DNA of 64,000 bases from Sepioteuthis lessoniana (GCA_963585895.1 OY757934.1:36150389-36214388), one strand, 5' to 3'; positions 34,471-46,675 are shown, counted from the first letter of the stretch. The notes: generated by a model not told the origin, from the sequence alone. Program-made: numbers and translations.

Positions 34471-34716
34471 TGTGACCGTAGTTGAGGGCAACCAGAAGGC
34501 TCTCTTTTCAATAGCTACTACACTGAGGTGTAGGGGAGGGCACGACTCCTTTCCTAGGATTGCTCCATTTTACCCTTGATACGTACCTTATATTGCTGAG
34601 TGTTAAGCAAGGAGGTATCAAGTACCATTTTTAAAGTCTTTGGTAGGATGCGACCTGGGATTGAACCCTGGTCTCCCGGACCATTGGTGAACACACTACC
34701 CTCTTGGCCAATGAGC
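34471..34716 (-). repeat. tRNA-derived SINE, family 1, copy 2
   Basis: Minus-strand copy. The B-box reads GGTTCAATCCC (34657-34667 region) and the A-box half lies at 34695-34716. The body matches 5505-5750. The 5' flank includes a GCAAC phrase. Confidence 0.8.
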
Positions 34717-34823
34717 AACAGAACATAAATAATTCTATCAAAATAAGGAGAACTATTTTAGTATTAAAGAATAATTTAAATTTGAATAATGACTTAAAAT
34801 ATCTTTGAAATCATGAAATATTC

Positions 34824-34891
34824 AGGTTTGGTTTGGTTTGGTGGGTTTTATGGCATATCAACCTTTGTAGGTTATTTAACGCCAAATCCAT
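34824..34891 (+). repeat. composite repeat copy D, head (terminal hairpin)
   Basis: (GGTTT)n, then GGCATATCAACCTTTGTAGG with TTATTTAACGCC, an imperfect hairpin. The following AATAATCTGTTCTAC agrees with copy C (AATAATCAGTTCTAT), then continuity is lost. Confidence 0.85.
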
Positions 34892-35159
34892 TTTTAAGTA
34901 AATAATCTGTTCTACCCCAAAATTTCTTTGAATTTAAACATACAGCAGTCCTGGACTTTAACAAAATTTAAACTTAAGGTAAAAAGGTCTTTTTTTTTTT
35001 TTCTTTTTTTTTTTTTCACGTACACATGGGAAGCACCATGATGTACGTGTGAGTCTTGCGGCTTAACGCTCAGGATTGTCAGTTCGATCGGGGAACTACT
35101 GCTGCTCATCTATAAGAGTGGCTTCTATAGATGAGAATAAAAACAGCCATCGAAAGATA

Positions 35160-36140
35160 ACCATGACTTGTACTCAAGCCACATACATAAACCGCATCGC
35201 TCTTCGCGCGGGTAAAAAAGGGGCGCGTCCTGCTGAGGTTGGAGCCCTGGCCTCAGTGTTTGAAAAATCAGCTACAGAGCTCAAACAAAAACTACTAAAA
35301 TGCAAACAAACAATACAGATAGCGACATTTAACGTTAGAACCCTAAATAGAATAGGTCAACTATCAGAGCTAACTGCATCAGCCATAGAACATAAGATAG
35401 ATGTAATTTGCATACAAGAGCACTGATACACGCACACCGAAGATATCAAATATCACAAAACTGGCAATGGATGGATGCTGGTGACTGTATCGGCATGGAA
35501 AAACTCTGTCAATGCATCGGTAGGAGGGGTGGGAATGCTTATAGGACCAAGAGCATTAAAAACACTAAATAGCATTGAGAGAATACAACCCAGGATGATT
35601 CGAGTCTCATTGGGTGCCCCATTCAATCAGCCTTGTGCTACATCGAAGCAAAGAGCTTCGTAAATTATAACCTAGGATGATGGCCGCAATGTTTAATGGC
35701 AACCCCAAAGCAACAATTATCTCCTGCTACAGCCCTACCAATGTTAGTGAAGAAAACGAAATAGTCACCTTCTACGAAGATCTATCCTCTCTAGTACGTA
35801 GCATTCCAAAACACAACCTACAAGTCATTGGCGGAGATATGAATGCACAAATCGGGAAAAACAGAAACAACAAATACAGCCTACACAACGCGTCAAACAG
35901 GAATGGACAACATCTAATAGATTTCATGATAGAAAATAGATTAACATGCCTCAATACAAAATTTCAAAAAAGGAGGGGAAATTATGGACCTACATATATG
36001 CAAATAAGAGTAAAGCACAGATAGACTACGTCTTTATAAACAGGAAATGGAAAAACAGTGCGATGAATTGTGAGGCATACTCCTCTTTCGAGGGTGTGTC
36101 CTCCGATCATCGAATAGTTACGGCCAAAATACGACTAAGC
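35160..36140 (+). pseudogene. AP-like endonuclease domain of the RTE-like LINE
   Basis: Starts with MTCTQATYINRIALRAGKKG and TIQIATFNVRTLN, followed by an in-frame stop after HKIDVICIQEH, the position of the metal-binding Glu segment. The frame 35677-36024 has ATIISCYSPTNVS and GGDMNAQIGKNR (the Asn/Asp motif), and the frame from 35946 gives AQIDYVFINRKWK and VSSDHRIVTAK with the catalytic His. Family members nick target DNA to prime cDNA synthesis. The order and motif set are complete. Confidence 0.9.
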
Positions 36141-36149
36141 CTACGAAAA

Positions 36150-37680
36150 AACACCTCACGAAAAGCAACAACCAAGCACTATGACTGGGCCCTACTTAAC
36201 AACAGAGATATTAGAGACAAATATGCATTAGAATTAAGAAACAGATTTGAAGCACTACAAGAAAAAGCAGAAAAAGGTACCCCAAATGACGAATATGAAA
36301 ATTTTGTAGAAGCACACCTTGAGGCGGCATCAAAGTGTATTCCAACAAAACCTAGAACTAAATATAGAGTCCCTTGGGAAATGCTAGCGGTTAGAGAAAA
36401 ACGTGTACTCGTGAAAACTGCCTCCAAAAGCTATCGAAAGAACCCAACAAACACAAATGCCTGGAAACTAGAAAAGGCACAATATCAATTAGCAGGAATA
36501 TATCTAAAAGAACAGGCAGAATACATACAAAATCAGATAGATAAGATTAGAGACTCGGTGGAAGATAGACAATCCAGGATAGCCTGGCAAACAATAAACG
36601 AAGTAAGTAGAAGGAAGAGCACAGCCAAAGCAAAATTGAAAGCTGCAAGCCAACAAGAAAGAGTAAAACTGTGGGAACAGCATTTCAAAAATCTACTAGG
36701 AAGCCCACCAAAAATAACGAATGAACTGATCACCAGAATTATCAGTAAGCAATTAGATATTAAACTAGGTCCTTTCACCAAAGAAGAACTCGACTCGGTT
36801 CTTAGAAGAATTAAAAATAGGAAAGCTGCAGGGCTAGACGAGATCCCCCCCAGAAGTGTGGAAGACTAGACAATTTGACGATATACTGCTCCGGCAATGC
36901 AACGCAGTCTATAGTCAAAATAGGATAGAAAGATGGACGAAGGGATGCATCCTTCCTTTCCCTAAAAAAGACGACCTCGGACTAGCCAAGAACTACTGAG
37001 GGATAATACTTACATCCATAGCAGCCAAAATCTACAATGCCCTACTACGAAACCGCATAGAACCCAAAATAGACAACATCCTTAGGAAAAACCAAAATGG
37101 CTTCCGGAGAAATAGATTCATAACCTCACAAATACTGACCATCCGTAGAATCCTTGAAGGCGTTCAGGCAAAAAACTTCAGGCGACATTACTATTTGTCG
37201 ACTTTACCAAGGCCTTCGATTCCATACACAGAGGGAAGATGGAGCAAATCCTACTAGCATACGGCCTACCAAAAGAAACCGTAGCAGCGATAATGATTCT
37301 CTACAGAAACACCAAAGTGAAAGTACATTCACCAAATGGAGACACGGAATACTTCAACATTGTTGCAGGAGTACTACAATGAGACACACAAGCCCTGTAC
37401 CTCTTTATCATCTATCTAGACTACGTGCTTAGGACTTTGATCAACAAAATCAGAGAAAATGGCTTCGAGCTGACTAAGAGAAGAAGCAAAAAGTACCCCG
37501 CAAAAACAATCACAGACGCCGACTACGCTGATGACTTGGCGTTACTGGCGAATATGCCTAATCAAGCAGAGACACTACTGCATAGTCTGGAACGAGCCGC
37601 AGCTGGCATTGGCCTCCATGTCAATGCACACAAAACTGAATATATGTGTTATAACCAAAGGGCAACATTGCCACACTAGA
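36150..37680 (+). pseudogene. reverse transcriptase of the RTE-like LINE
   Basis: The frame 35946-36869 continues through a basic, helical linker (REKRVLVKTASKSYRKN) to KNRKAAGLDEIPP, the RT start. A run of C residues near 36845-36850 shifts the frame. Further pieces carry GCILPFPKKDDLGLAKNY, ILTSIAAKIYNALLRNRI, then an SFKAFDSIH-type region out of frame near 37190. The catalytic YADD appears in ITDADYADDLALLANMPNQ (37509-37560). Both Asp are retained. Confidence 0.9.
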
Positions 37681-38268
37681 CGGAGCCTCTCTGAAACTAG
37701 TAGACAAATTCACCTACCTAGGAAGTAGCGTCTCATCAACTGAAAAAGACATCGACACACGACTGACGAAGGCATGGATGGCTATCGATAAGCTATCGAT
37801 CATATGGAAATCAGACCTAACCGATAAAATGAAATGCAGTTTCTTCCAGGCAGCGGTTGTGTCGATACTGCTATATGGATGCACTACATGGACGCTAACT
37901 AAATGGCTGGAGAAAAAACTAGACGGAAATTACACAAGAATGTTGAGAGCAGTATTGAACAAGTCCTGGCGACAACACCCCACGAGACACCAACTATACG
38001 GACACTTGCCCCCCCATCACAAAAACTATACAAGTTAGACGAACCAGACACACGGGACACTGCTGGAGAAGCAAGGACGAGCTCATAAGCGATGTACTCC
38101 TGTGGACCCCCACACATGGATGTGCAAAAGCAGGACGACCAGCACGAACTTACATACAGCAACTATGTGAGGACACAGGATGTAACACTGAAGACCTGCC
38201 GGAGGCGATGAATGATAGGGAGAAGTAGCGAGAGAGGGTCAGGGATATCCGTGCTGGTGGCATGACAT
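37680..38268 (+). pseudogene. C-terminal region of the RTE-like LINE
   Basis: In 37778-38038 the chain reads SFFQAAVVSILLYGCTTWTL and NYTRMLRAVLNKSWRQHPTR, followed in a shifted frame by RRTRHTGH, AGRPARTYIQQL and RDIRAGG, stopping near 38268. This block recurs at 28.4, 47.2 and 60.5 kb, so it can serve as a family tag. It ends in the (GAT)n tail. Confidence 0.88.
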
Positions 38269-38289
38269 GATGATGATGATGATGATGAT

Positions 38290-38786
38290 TTAAAACAATT
38301 CAGTTTAGCATAAGTACACTGTTTAATTGTCAAAAACATTTCTATTTCAAACTATTCAAGAAGTTATATGTAACAATTCAGTTAAGTATAAATACAATTT
38401 TAAAGTCGAAAAACAGTTCTATTTGAAATAATTCAGTTAAGCATAAGCACGCAGTTTAAATGTAAGTACGGTTTAATTGTCAAAAACATTTCTATTTCAA
38501 GCTATTCAGTTTACTCAAACAATTCAGTTTAGCATAAGAATGCTGTTAATTCTATTTAACCCATAGATAGGGCCCTATCAGGTGCTACCACTCCGGGCCA
38601 GAGTGGACCTGGGAGTGATGGTAATGAAGGGGTACTCCGCATTCCCCAAAGCTCCAGCATTGCTAGAACCTCACCATCAGATTGTTTAGTGTCATATCCA
38701 GGACACTCGTTGGGGGGTGTCTTACCCCTCTGCAGAGAAGCAGTCGGTGTATTCTACAGCCCTCAGCTGACTGGGCAAATGAAATA
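38290..38786 (+). repeat. composite repeat copy D, minisatellite and body
   Basis: About five imperfect repeats of CAATTCAGTTTAGCATAAGT with TTTCTATTTCAAAC run over 38290-38555. They are followed by a body with GATAGGGCCCTATCA, CTGGGCCAGAGTGG, ATTGTTTAGTGTCATATCC and the closing GCTGACTGGGC. It follows directly on the LINE tail, and its expected head is at 34824. Confidence 0.85.
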
Positions 38787-39061
38787 TTCAAAGTGTTTCA
38801 TTAGAAATATAACCCAAAGAATAAGAGGGGAAAATTCATGCGCATGTAAATTTTATGCTACAATATTAGTCACATGATTAACATTATACACAGAGATTAC
38901 AGTTTTTAGTAATTTAGATAATTTGTGTTATATACTAGCCTCATTTGATGATCCATTTCTTTCAGCTATATTGTTTTCTAAGGATAAATTATTTATAGTA
39001 TAAATCTTAATATTGTATAAAAGAAATTTGATGTAAATTTACCTTAGTCTACACTTCCCAA
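38787..39061. other. no gene recognised
   Basis: AT-rich short stretch. Confidence 0.5.
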
Positions 39062-39064
39062 CTA

Positions 39065-39305
39065 ATTGAATACATTGCAATATTTGGTAGATAAATTTCA
39101 TGAGATTGTATTGGATGGAAAGAGTTCAGACTTGTCATCCTTGTTATCTGCTAAAGTTCTTGATGATATGTCTGAACACTTCACTTGCTCATCCGGAATA
39201 TCTCTTAAAAAGCTATCTTCACAGACTGGGCTATCTACAACAACCATTTTCCAGTCTACAAAGAAGTTAAAATACAAGTTGTCAAGATGGTTGCATCATT
39301 TCTGA
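39065..39305 (+). pseudogene. helix-turn-helix transposase N-terminal fragment
   Basis: The 79-codon segment contains SGISLKKLSSQTGLSTTTIF, an HTH of the kind at the N-terminus of Tc1-like and DUF4817-type transposases (helix, then a Gly-Leu-Ser-x-Ser turn, then the recognition helix). It ends at a stop (39303-39305) after KLSRWLHHF. No DDE domain follows within 1 kb. A single gene exon is possible but less likely because the flanks are repeat-like. Confidence 0.55.
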
Positions 39306-40296
39306 AACAATGGGTATAAAAATTTTATGATACATTAAAATTTATATCATAGATAACAAAACTTTTTTTTGAAGTTTTAAAGTGTTTTTAAAAGTAGAAA
39401 TATTATCCATTTTTTAGCATGTATTATGTAAATAAAGATTATTACTTGATAGATTTAAAGTGACCGAAAAGTTATTTTTCTTTTTAAACAGATTCTCAAA
39501 GTATTTATTAATGTGAGCAACATTCTAATTCTTATTGTGAATATGGCATGTGGTACATCAACTTCTCTATAATATTGGGGTGTATCAAAAGTATTTTCAT
39601 TTTTAATTAACTGAGAGACCATGGGGAATGACTCAAGAGCTTCCATATATATTGAGAAGCTCATGTAATGCACTAAATTAATTAATTCTCTTTCCAGTAT
39701 AAGAGTTTCTGTGAGTTATGTCCTTTTTGATAATTGGATGTTTGGAGTAGGTGAATTATCAAGATAGATAGCACTGTTGGCTAATTTGCATAGCAATTGC
39801 AGTACTGGGCCATTGGCTAATCATAGCTGACTTCTAGTTAAAACCATATAAGCTTCACACTTTCAAGACTACTTGATCTTGAAATGCTGAAGATGGAATG
39901 ATCATAAAGTCCTGGAGAATTCCAACACTTAGTGATTAGAGGACTGAAAATTTGAACACACTCAGATGAAATCTTTCAATCATGTTAATTTTTAAAAAAC
40001 GTTTTCAAGTGTGGGTGGTTTAGTTCTCCTCTACCTTGCATTTAAAAAAATCATAATTGACAACTGATTATCAGTTGTCACCCTCCAAATTCTTAAACCA
40101 GTTTTCAGCAGATATTGTTTCATTTTCTTCTGCTTTCCAAATTCTGTTGGTAGCTTCAGTGGCTTGGAGGACTATCATAGAACAGTGCCTCAAAATTTCC
40201 AGAATCAAGGCTTGTATCTGCCACTATAACATTTGAAACAAAAGGTATCACTAAAAAGCATTGACAATGTTATATATATATATTTGTATATATAAA
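39306..40296. other. no gene recognised
   Basis: AT-rich with no supported frame; a minus open stretch at 39455-39673 has no assignment. Confidence 0.45.
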
Positions 40297-40551
40297 AGTA
40301 AAGAAAAGTTGGGAACCATCGTCAAAGGCAACCCAAAGGCTCCCTTTTCATTAGTTACTACACCAAGGTATAGAGAAGGGCGCTACTCTTTTCCCTGGAT
40401 TGCTCCACTTTATTCTTGATCCATACCTTATAATGCTGAGTATTAAACAAAGCAGTATCAAGTACTATTTTTTGAGTCTTTGGTATGACTCAACCTGGGA
40501 TTAAACCCCAGTTTCCCAGGCTATTGACAAACACTCTACCCCCTTGGCCAA
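40297..40551 (-). repeat. tRNA-derived SINE, family 1, copy 3
   Basis: Minus copy beginning CTTTACTTTT-like at the right-hand tail and carrying GGTTTAATCCC as B-box. The A-box segment lies at 40530-40551. It abuts a short (TA)n at 40552. Confidence 0.8.
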
Positions 40552-40681
40552 TATATATATATATTAATATGTTTGATTGTAACTGTGTATGTACCTACCT
40601 ATTTATCTATTGTTCATGTGTCATAGTTTCAGTTGTAAATATGTGTAATGCTAACAGTTTTTCTGAAACTAAAAAAAGTTT

Positions 40682-40715
<34 letters not shown>

Positions 40716-40830
40716 TGTGCAAAAAGGGAAGGTAACAGAAGGTGAGGAAGAGGAAGGGAAGGTAGGAAAAGAGGATGTCGTGAAGGAAGGACTGTTGTTT
40801 TTTTCTGATAGTAAATGTTTTTACAAAATC

Positions 40831-40896
<66 letters not shown>
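40682..40896. repeat. two (GA)n tracts with purine-rich linker
   Basis: (GA)n at 40682-40715 and 40835-40896, with purine-rich DNA between and beyond. Translation yields Arg-Glu or Leu-Ser runs only. Confidence 0.95.
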
Positions 40897-40899
<3 letters not shown>

Positions 40900-41299
40900 T
40901 AAATATGCTTGGCAGGACGAAGAAAAAGCAAAAGAGAAGCAGGGAAGTGGGTAGTAGGGAGGAGAGAGGATTTGTCAATATGAATGAAAACAGAAGAATC
41001 AAAATCCATTGTTTTTACATTATTTTCACCTTTTGCTTATCACAAATGATAAGGAGAAGCATATTGACATATATATGTCCTGGCCTGAGAGTAGAAAAAC
41101 ATTAATGGGGTATGGGGAGGGGTTAGGTTTCACTTAGCTTAGTCCATTTAACCCTTTTCCATCTTAGTAACATATCTAAGACTTCCATTTCTCTCACTTT
41201 TCTTACTATTTATGTATATTTATAAAAGAAAGTGTTACACCCATGAACAATGAATTGGTAAGTACATAGTTACAAACAAAAATATAGTTTCAATGGAAT

Positions 41300-41735
41300 T
41301 TTTATGGATACAACTAATAATGATAATAAAAATAATTTTGAGATACAAACAGATCATGCAATCCCCGCCTGGCCTAGTATTAATGAACAAGAAAAAAGAG
41401 CTTGTTGTATAGAGTATTTTGTGGTATTGGTGAACCACAGAGTGAAAATAAAAGAAAGCAAAAAGATCAACAAATACTTGGATCTTGCCAGAGAACTGAA
41501 AAGCTGTGAAATAGATCAGTTATAAATATACATAAACAGTAAGATTATACCAATTGTTGTTGATTCCCTTGAAATAGTCCAGTAGAGAGATCAGTAGAAG
41601 TGGAGATCAGAGGAAAATTGAGATCATCTAGACCACAGCATTGTTAAGATCAGTATGAATACTTAGAAGAGTCCTTGAAACCTGAGGAAACTTATTGTTA
41701 CTCTGACATCAGTAGGAGACCACTAATTAAAAGTG
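41300..41735 (+). mobile_element. R2-type LINE 3' end, tandem copy 1
   Basis: The segment 41304-41525 carries FEIQTDHAIPAWPS and the endonuclease stretch VNHRVKIKESKK, then NKYLDLARELKS. The 3' UTR-like end GGTGTGAAAAACTC is at 41724-41737. The central Asp-Phe part of the restriction-like endonuclease reads YFVVLV, so it is altered. No RT part is present. Confidence 0.8.
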
Positions 41736-42175
41736 GTGTGAAAAACTCACAATTAAATGGATCCTGTAATTCCAGCCAGAAGACCAGACCAAGTGATAGT
41801 TAACAAAAAAAAAAAAAAAAATTAAAAAAGAAAAAGAACCTGCCAAATAGTGGATTTTGCTGTCCCCGTTGACCACAGAGTGAAAATCAAAGCAAATGAA
41901 AGGAGAGACAAGTACTTAGATCTTGCCAGAGAACTAAAAAGAACTATGGAACATGGAGGTAATGGTGATACCAATTGTAATTGGTGCATTTGGAACAATC
42001 CCCAAAGGTTTGATAAGGGGCTGAAAGAGCTGGAAATAAAAGGAAAAGCTAAGACCATCCAAACTATAGCATTCTTGAGATTGGCCAGAATACTGAGAAG
42101 AGTCCTAGAGACTTGAGGAAACTTGTCCCGCAAATTCCAGGGAAAGACCATCAGCTAAGAAAGAGAAAAATGATA
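41736..42175 (+). mobile_element. R2-type LINE 3' end, tandem copy 2
   Basis: Begins within the endonuclease region (GATCCTGTAATTCCAGCC, followed by a poly-A break at 41806-41822), then MDFAVPVDHRVKIKAN and NTNCNWCIWN-type pieces to ILRRVLET at 42100-42116. The end is near GACCATCAGCTAAG. The D and K of the endonuclease core appear in DFAV and RVK. Confidence 0.8.
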
Positions 42176-43345
42176 AAAATCATGGAAACCTAGAGAGTGG
42201 AACTGACAGCATGAGGAAAAAGCAAAGCAGAGGTAAAGATCCAGAGAGGTATATTCTAGCGAGATACACTATCACCATTATTATTTGTAATAGCGATGCT
42301 GCCACTCAATCATATTCTCAGGAAATGTACAGTCGGATACAAACTCAGTAAATTGCAAAGAAAGATCAACCACTTAATGTACACGGATGACATCAAACTG
42401 TCTGCCAAAAACGAAAAAAAATTGGAAACTCTAGAAGAGGCAGTGAGAATATATAGTCTTGACATAGGGATGGAATTTGGCATAGAAAAATGCACCATGC
42501 TAGTGATGAAAAGCAGAAAAAGACACATGATGGTAGGTATCAAACTACCAAATCAAAAAAAAAAAATCAGAATGCTTGGAGAAAAAGAAATCTGTGAATA
42601 TTTGGGAATATTGGAAGTTGATGCCATGAAACAAATGGAGAGGAAATAAAAAATAAAAAAGAGTACCTCAGGAGAATGAGAAAGCTACTCAAAACCAAAC
42701 TATATAGCAGGAACCTTATTAAAGGAATAAATAATTGGGCTGTCCTCCTCATAAGATAAGCGAATGCAGTAAACTAGTTCAAAGAGTATAAGACTAAATG
42801 TGACTGGGTGGGCTAGGTGATCTACTGGGAATTGTGCAAGAAATTAAAATTTGACCATATGAATAAATGGTATATGCATAACCTAGGAGAATAAGATGCA
42901 CAAACTCTTCTGGGAGTTTGAGATACGAATGGATCACCCAATATAGGCCAAACGACCAGACCTAATAACAGTCAACAAAAAAAAAAAGAGAACTTGCTGA
43001 ATTGTGGACTTTGTTGTCCCAGCTGACCACGGAGTAAAATTGAAAGAAAGTGAAAAGAAGGATAAGTACCTTGACCTTGCTAGGGAACAGATAAAGCTAT
43101 GGAACATGAAAGTGACAGTGATACCAATTGTAATTGGTGCTCTTGGTCAGTCACCAAAGGATTGGTAAAAGGACTAGAGGACTTAGAAATAAGAGGATTT
43201 GTAGAGATCATCCAAACTACAGCATTGTTGAGATTGGCCAGAATAATGAGGAGAGTCCTGGAGACATGAAGAGACTTGCCGTCACTCAAACTCCAGTGAG
43301 AAACTATTGGCTAACACTTGTGTGAAAAACTTGAAAAGGAGTAAT
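42176..43345 (+). mobile_element. R2-type LINE, tandem copy 3 with reverse transcriptase end
   Basis: The segment 42296-42649 carries LMYTDDIKLSAKNEKKLETL, an R2-type RT palm (YTDD at 42381-42392), and FGIEKCTMLVMKSRK. Later frames show LRRMRKLLKTKLYSRNLIKG, then a deletion joining to KLKFDHMNKWYMHNLG, the endonuclease piece DFVVPADHGVKLKESEKKDK, and a 3' end at 43320-43345 (GTGTGAAAAACTTG). The CCHC knuckle before the endonuclease is lost in the deletion. Confidence 0.85.
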
Positions 43346-44981
43346 TATAATAATATAGTGGAGTTGTAGTATTTTGATGAAATAAGCTTTTGATTAATGG
43401 TCCGTAAGAAATCAAAATATTTTTGATACTTCTAAGTAATTTTAAAAAACAAACAAACAATATTGAGTTAAATGAAAGTTGATGTACTGAGTCAGTAGTA
43501 TAATAATAATATGTAATTAAATTTTTTATGGAGATTTTTAGCACTTAATCCCATATTTGAGGCTTTGATACAAATTGCTTATGCAATTTTATAGAATAGA
43601 CCTCCAGCTATAGTTGAAATAGTAGACTAGATGAGATTCTTTAGATTTGGTAGGAAAATCAGAATAAGAGTCTCTAAAAAAGTCTGATATTGTTTTCATT
43701 CTCATTCTAAAAACATTCACAGTGGCACTTGTACACAGCTGAATTGGTCTTTGCTTTTTCCTTTGGAAAATTTCAGAGGCACAAAAAGGAGAAACTTGCA
43801 GTATAGATAGTAGTTAGTCTTCCATCAAACCTCAAATACAAATCTCAGTTCCTTTTTTAAAGACAAACAATTGCCACACCTACCAAAATTAATTGATGAT
43901 AAGATGGTTATTGGATGTAAAACAACTTTCTTTTAATTATCATAATTTTCTTTCTTTGCATTGTTTTCTTTTCAAGATTTAAATTATATTTGTGGAATCA
44001 GTTTTACTACACACGGATTCTTAAATAATAATAGTATGCCAAATACAAAGTTTTGAATAGTTTTAACTAGTACAATTAAGAGAGGTTCTCAAGTTCAATA
44101 CTTTCCTCAAAGGTGACTTGCAACATACATAAATTTACTACTTTGTGGGATTTAACATAGACATCTCTAATTTGTAAATCACAAAAATTTGATCCATGTC
44201 TGGAAAGAACAGATGTTACCATTAGAATATTACATCGTACATGAAAACATTTAATTTCCAAAGAACAGATTTATATTCTTATTCTATTCTTATCAATTAA
44301 TGACAATAATGTTTCATTACTTTATTTCATTATACAAACAAATGAAGTGAATAGATTTTGTAATTTTGGAAAATTATTTTTTAAATTGTGATTCAGCAAA
44401 ATAAATAAATAAATGAATTAAGAAATCAGATAAAACGAAGTAATAATCAATTTCTCACTATATTTAACCCACTAACATTAAAAAATCCTATGAATAATAC
44501 TGAAGTACTGCTGTGTAAAAATTCAATATGATAAATAAAAAAAATAGCAACATATTTTATTTATGGTTTAAATTTGCATATCAATTTGAAATTCCAAAAA
44601 AAAAAAAAAGAAAAGAATAGAAATGAAAAAAAAAAGAAACATTTAAGTAAAAAAACGATTTGGCCCACAAAATAAAAACATTTGGAAAAAATGGACAGTT
44701 AATAAAACCTTAACTGACCTGTGAATATATTGTATTTCTATTTGTAACAGTAAATCATGATGATATTTAGGAAGGAGAGAAATATTCTAATTAATATTTC
44801 ATAGTTATTTTTGTTATTGTGAGAATTTGGATGATTAAAAAATGAAATTATATAAAAAATATAAGGTTATATAAAAATTGTTTTTCAATTGCAAATTTGA
44901 CTGGAAGTTGCTTTATTCTTCAGATTAGAGTGTTTTAAGTATATTGCTCTAATAAGAATATCAGTATAATCTGCTATTTTC

Positions 44982-44983
<2 letters not shown>
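43346..44983. other. no gene recognised
   Basis: AT-rich with A-runs. Nothing coding was supported. Confidence 0.5.

Positions 44984-45039
<56 letters not shown>
44984..45039. repeat. (TA)n microsatellite
   Basis: About 55 bp of uninterrupted TA. Confidence 0.95.
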
Positions 45040-45041
<2 letters not shown>

Positions 45042-46675
45042 AAAGAAAATTTTGATAATATATAGATTTCTTTGACATCTGCCTTGTATTTTATTTATAT
45101 CAAAATGACCATCAAGAATACTGGTTTCATTGGTCTAAATACAATTTGCCTTTTATGCAAATCATAAGATAATATTCTTCAATTGGTTCAATGTTAGTCA
45201 CAAAGCTAAAACTTGAAGTAGTGTGGATTTGTTTACTTAGAATTATATTGTTGATGAATTGCATGTATTATGAATATTGTGAGTACAAAAATGTACCTAA
45301 TGTCCCTTTTTCTGATGAAGAGAACTAATACACTTTTCAGATACAAGTAAAATTCCCCAAAAAGCAAGGAAGTTAAAATCCTTGGCATCATTTAAATTTT
45401 CTTTATTGCAATTTCTTGAAGGCAACCATCCGCTCAGTATCAAGTCACATCCTATTTATAGAATCTATGATGTAACTCACTGCAAATAAATAACTAATAA
45501 TTAACTAATCTTTATTTTTGGTGTATCAACCTCTGGTCCTTATTTTGTTAATTTGATGTTAAAATTATTACAATTTTATAAGTTTATCATCTTTTAATTT
45601 TATGTATTTTTTTTACTTTTGTAATTTTACCATAACTTACTTTAAATCTGTCTGTGATGGCCATTTAGCTTTGATTTCAAATTGTACTTAATGGACTTGG
45701 ACAAAAATTGCCCGATTCCTGTGGCCAGTGTTACAAAGACATCAGTGTAATTAGGTGTGTTGGAAGAGTTATCATTTGGTTCTGATGGCAAGAAGGAACA
45801 ACAGACATACTGGTCATAAAAACCACTTATGTCTTACACTCTTTTTTTGGACCAGTCTCAAAATGAAGATGTAGAGTGGCTTTGCTCGGATGATGGAAGA
45901 AAGAAGATGCACTTTCATTTATTAGCTGTTGACTCCCAATGGGAGCATCACCAAACAACTTGACTTTATACTTTGAGTCCGAATTCCATCTCACTTTTTG
46001 AATCTAATCAAATCTTTCAAATCTCATGTGACTACCTATAGTCAATCAACATTTGATTTTCACTTTTCCTTAGGCTTTGATTTGTCACCTGCTAATTATG
46101 TCTCCGAAAATGTCTGACACAGTCATAATCCAGAATGCTAAGGGTGGTAGGAGCCATTATGTCACAGTCAGACTACTCCAACCCACCCACCTTGAATGCC
46201 ATGAAGAGGTGTTTCATTAGGGAAGAAATCCAGTTTTGCATTGTGTTTGATTCTGTCCAAAGACAAGACCATGACTGAGGGAGTCAGATACAACACTCTA
46301 ACCACAACCTCAAGGATGGAGAGTTTAATGTAAGTGTAAAACCATAGTCAGATGAATTTTATGGCAAACAGCAACATCTACCTCTCTTGAAAAAGTTAAG
46401 CATTTTCAATCTGTACATGGCTTCAAATGTAACATCAGCCATTCATTTAATCCTAAATGAGTCAACCATCGAACTCAAAAGGAAGCCAATATTTAAGCTT
46501 GTAAACAGCTTTCAATGTGTGCATAAGTCCAACTCACATAAAAATATTAGGGAAATCCCAGACTATAATTGTCAAATCATTAGGTTCCATTTAGAGTAAA
46601 ATACACAAACCTTTTAGACAGAAATGCTCACTGTAGAAGAAGAGGTTTTATTGTGAGATACTCCTTATGTTTATG
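45040..46675. other. no gene recognised; less AT-rich patch at 45650-46330
   Basis: The patch 45650-46330 is compositionally more balanced than its neighbours and may be an old element, but both strands are full of stops. Open stretch 46387-46599 (70 codons) could not be assigned. Confidence 0.4.

Larger units (their letters stand above)
34990..38289 (+). mobile_element. RTE-like non-LTR retrotransposon, near full length
   Basis: Contains an N-terminal AP endonuclease, a reverse transcriptase and a conserved C-terminal region, followed by a (GAT)n tail at 38267-38289. Short-unit tails are usual in the RTE clade. A handful of stops and frameshifts (for example near 35426, 35663, 36850, 37150, 37380, 37680) prevent translation, though long open segments survive. 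It appears inserted within composite repeat D. Confidence 0.88.

Noticed and set aside
34471-34716. Functional tRNA gene
   Set aside because: A- and B-box-like sites are present but acceptor and anticodon stems do not pair and similar bodies recur; it is a SINE.
39065-39305. Exon of a host transcription factor
   Set aside because: The HTH resembles transposase N-termini, there is no continuing exon, and the region is repeat-rich.
40485-41105. Arg-Glu and Leu-Ser repeat frames
   Set aside because: Simple translation of the (GA)n tracts.
45650-46330. Decayed host gene in the more balanced-composition patch
   Set aside because: Stops on both strands and no recognisable domain; not enough evidence.
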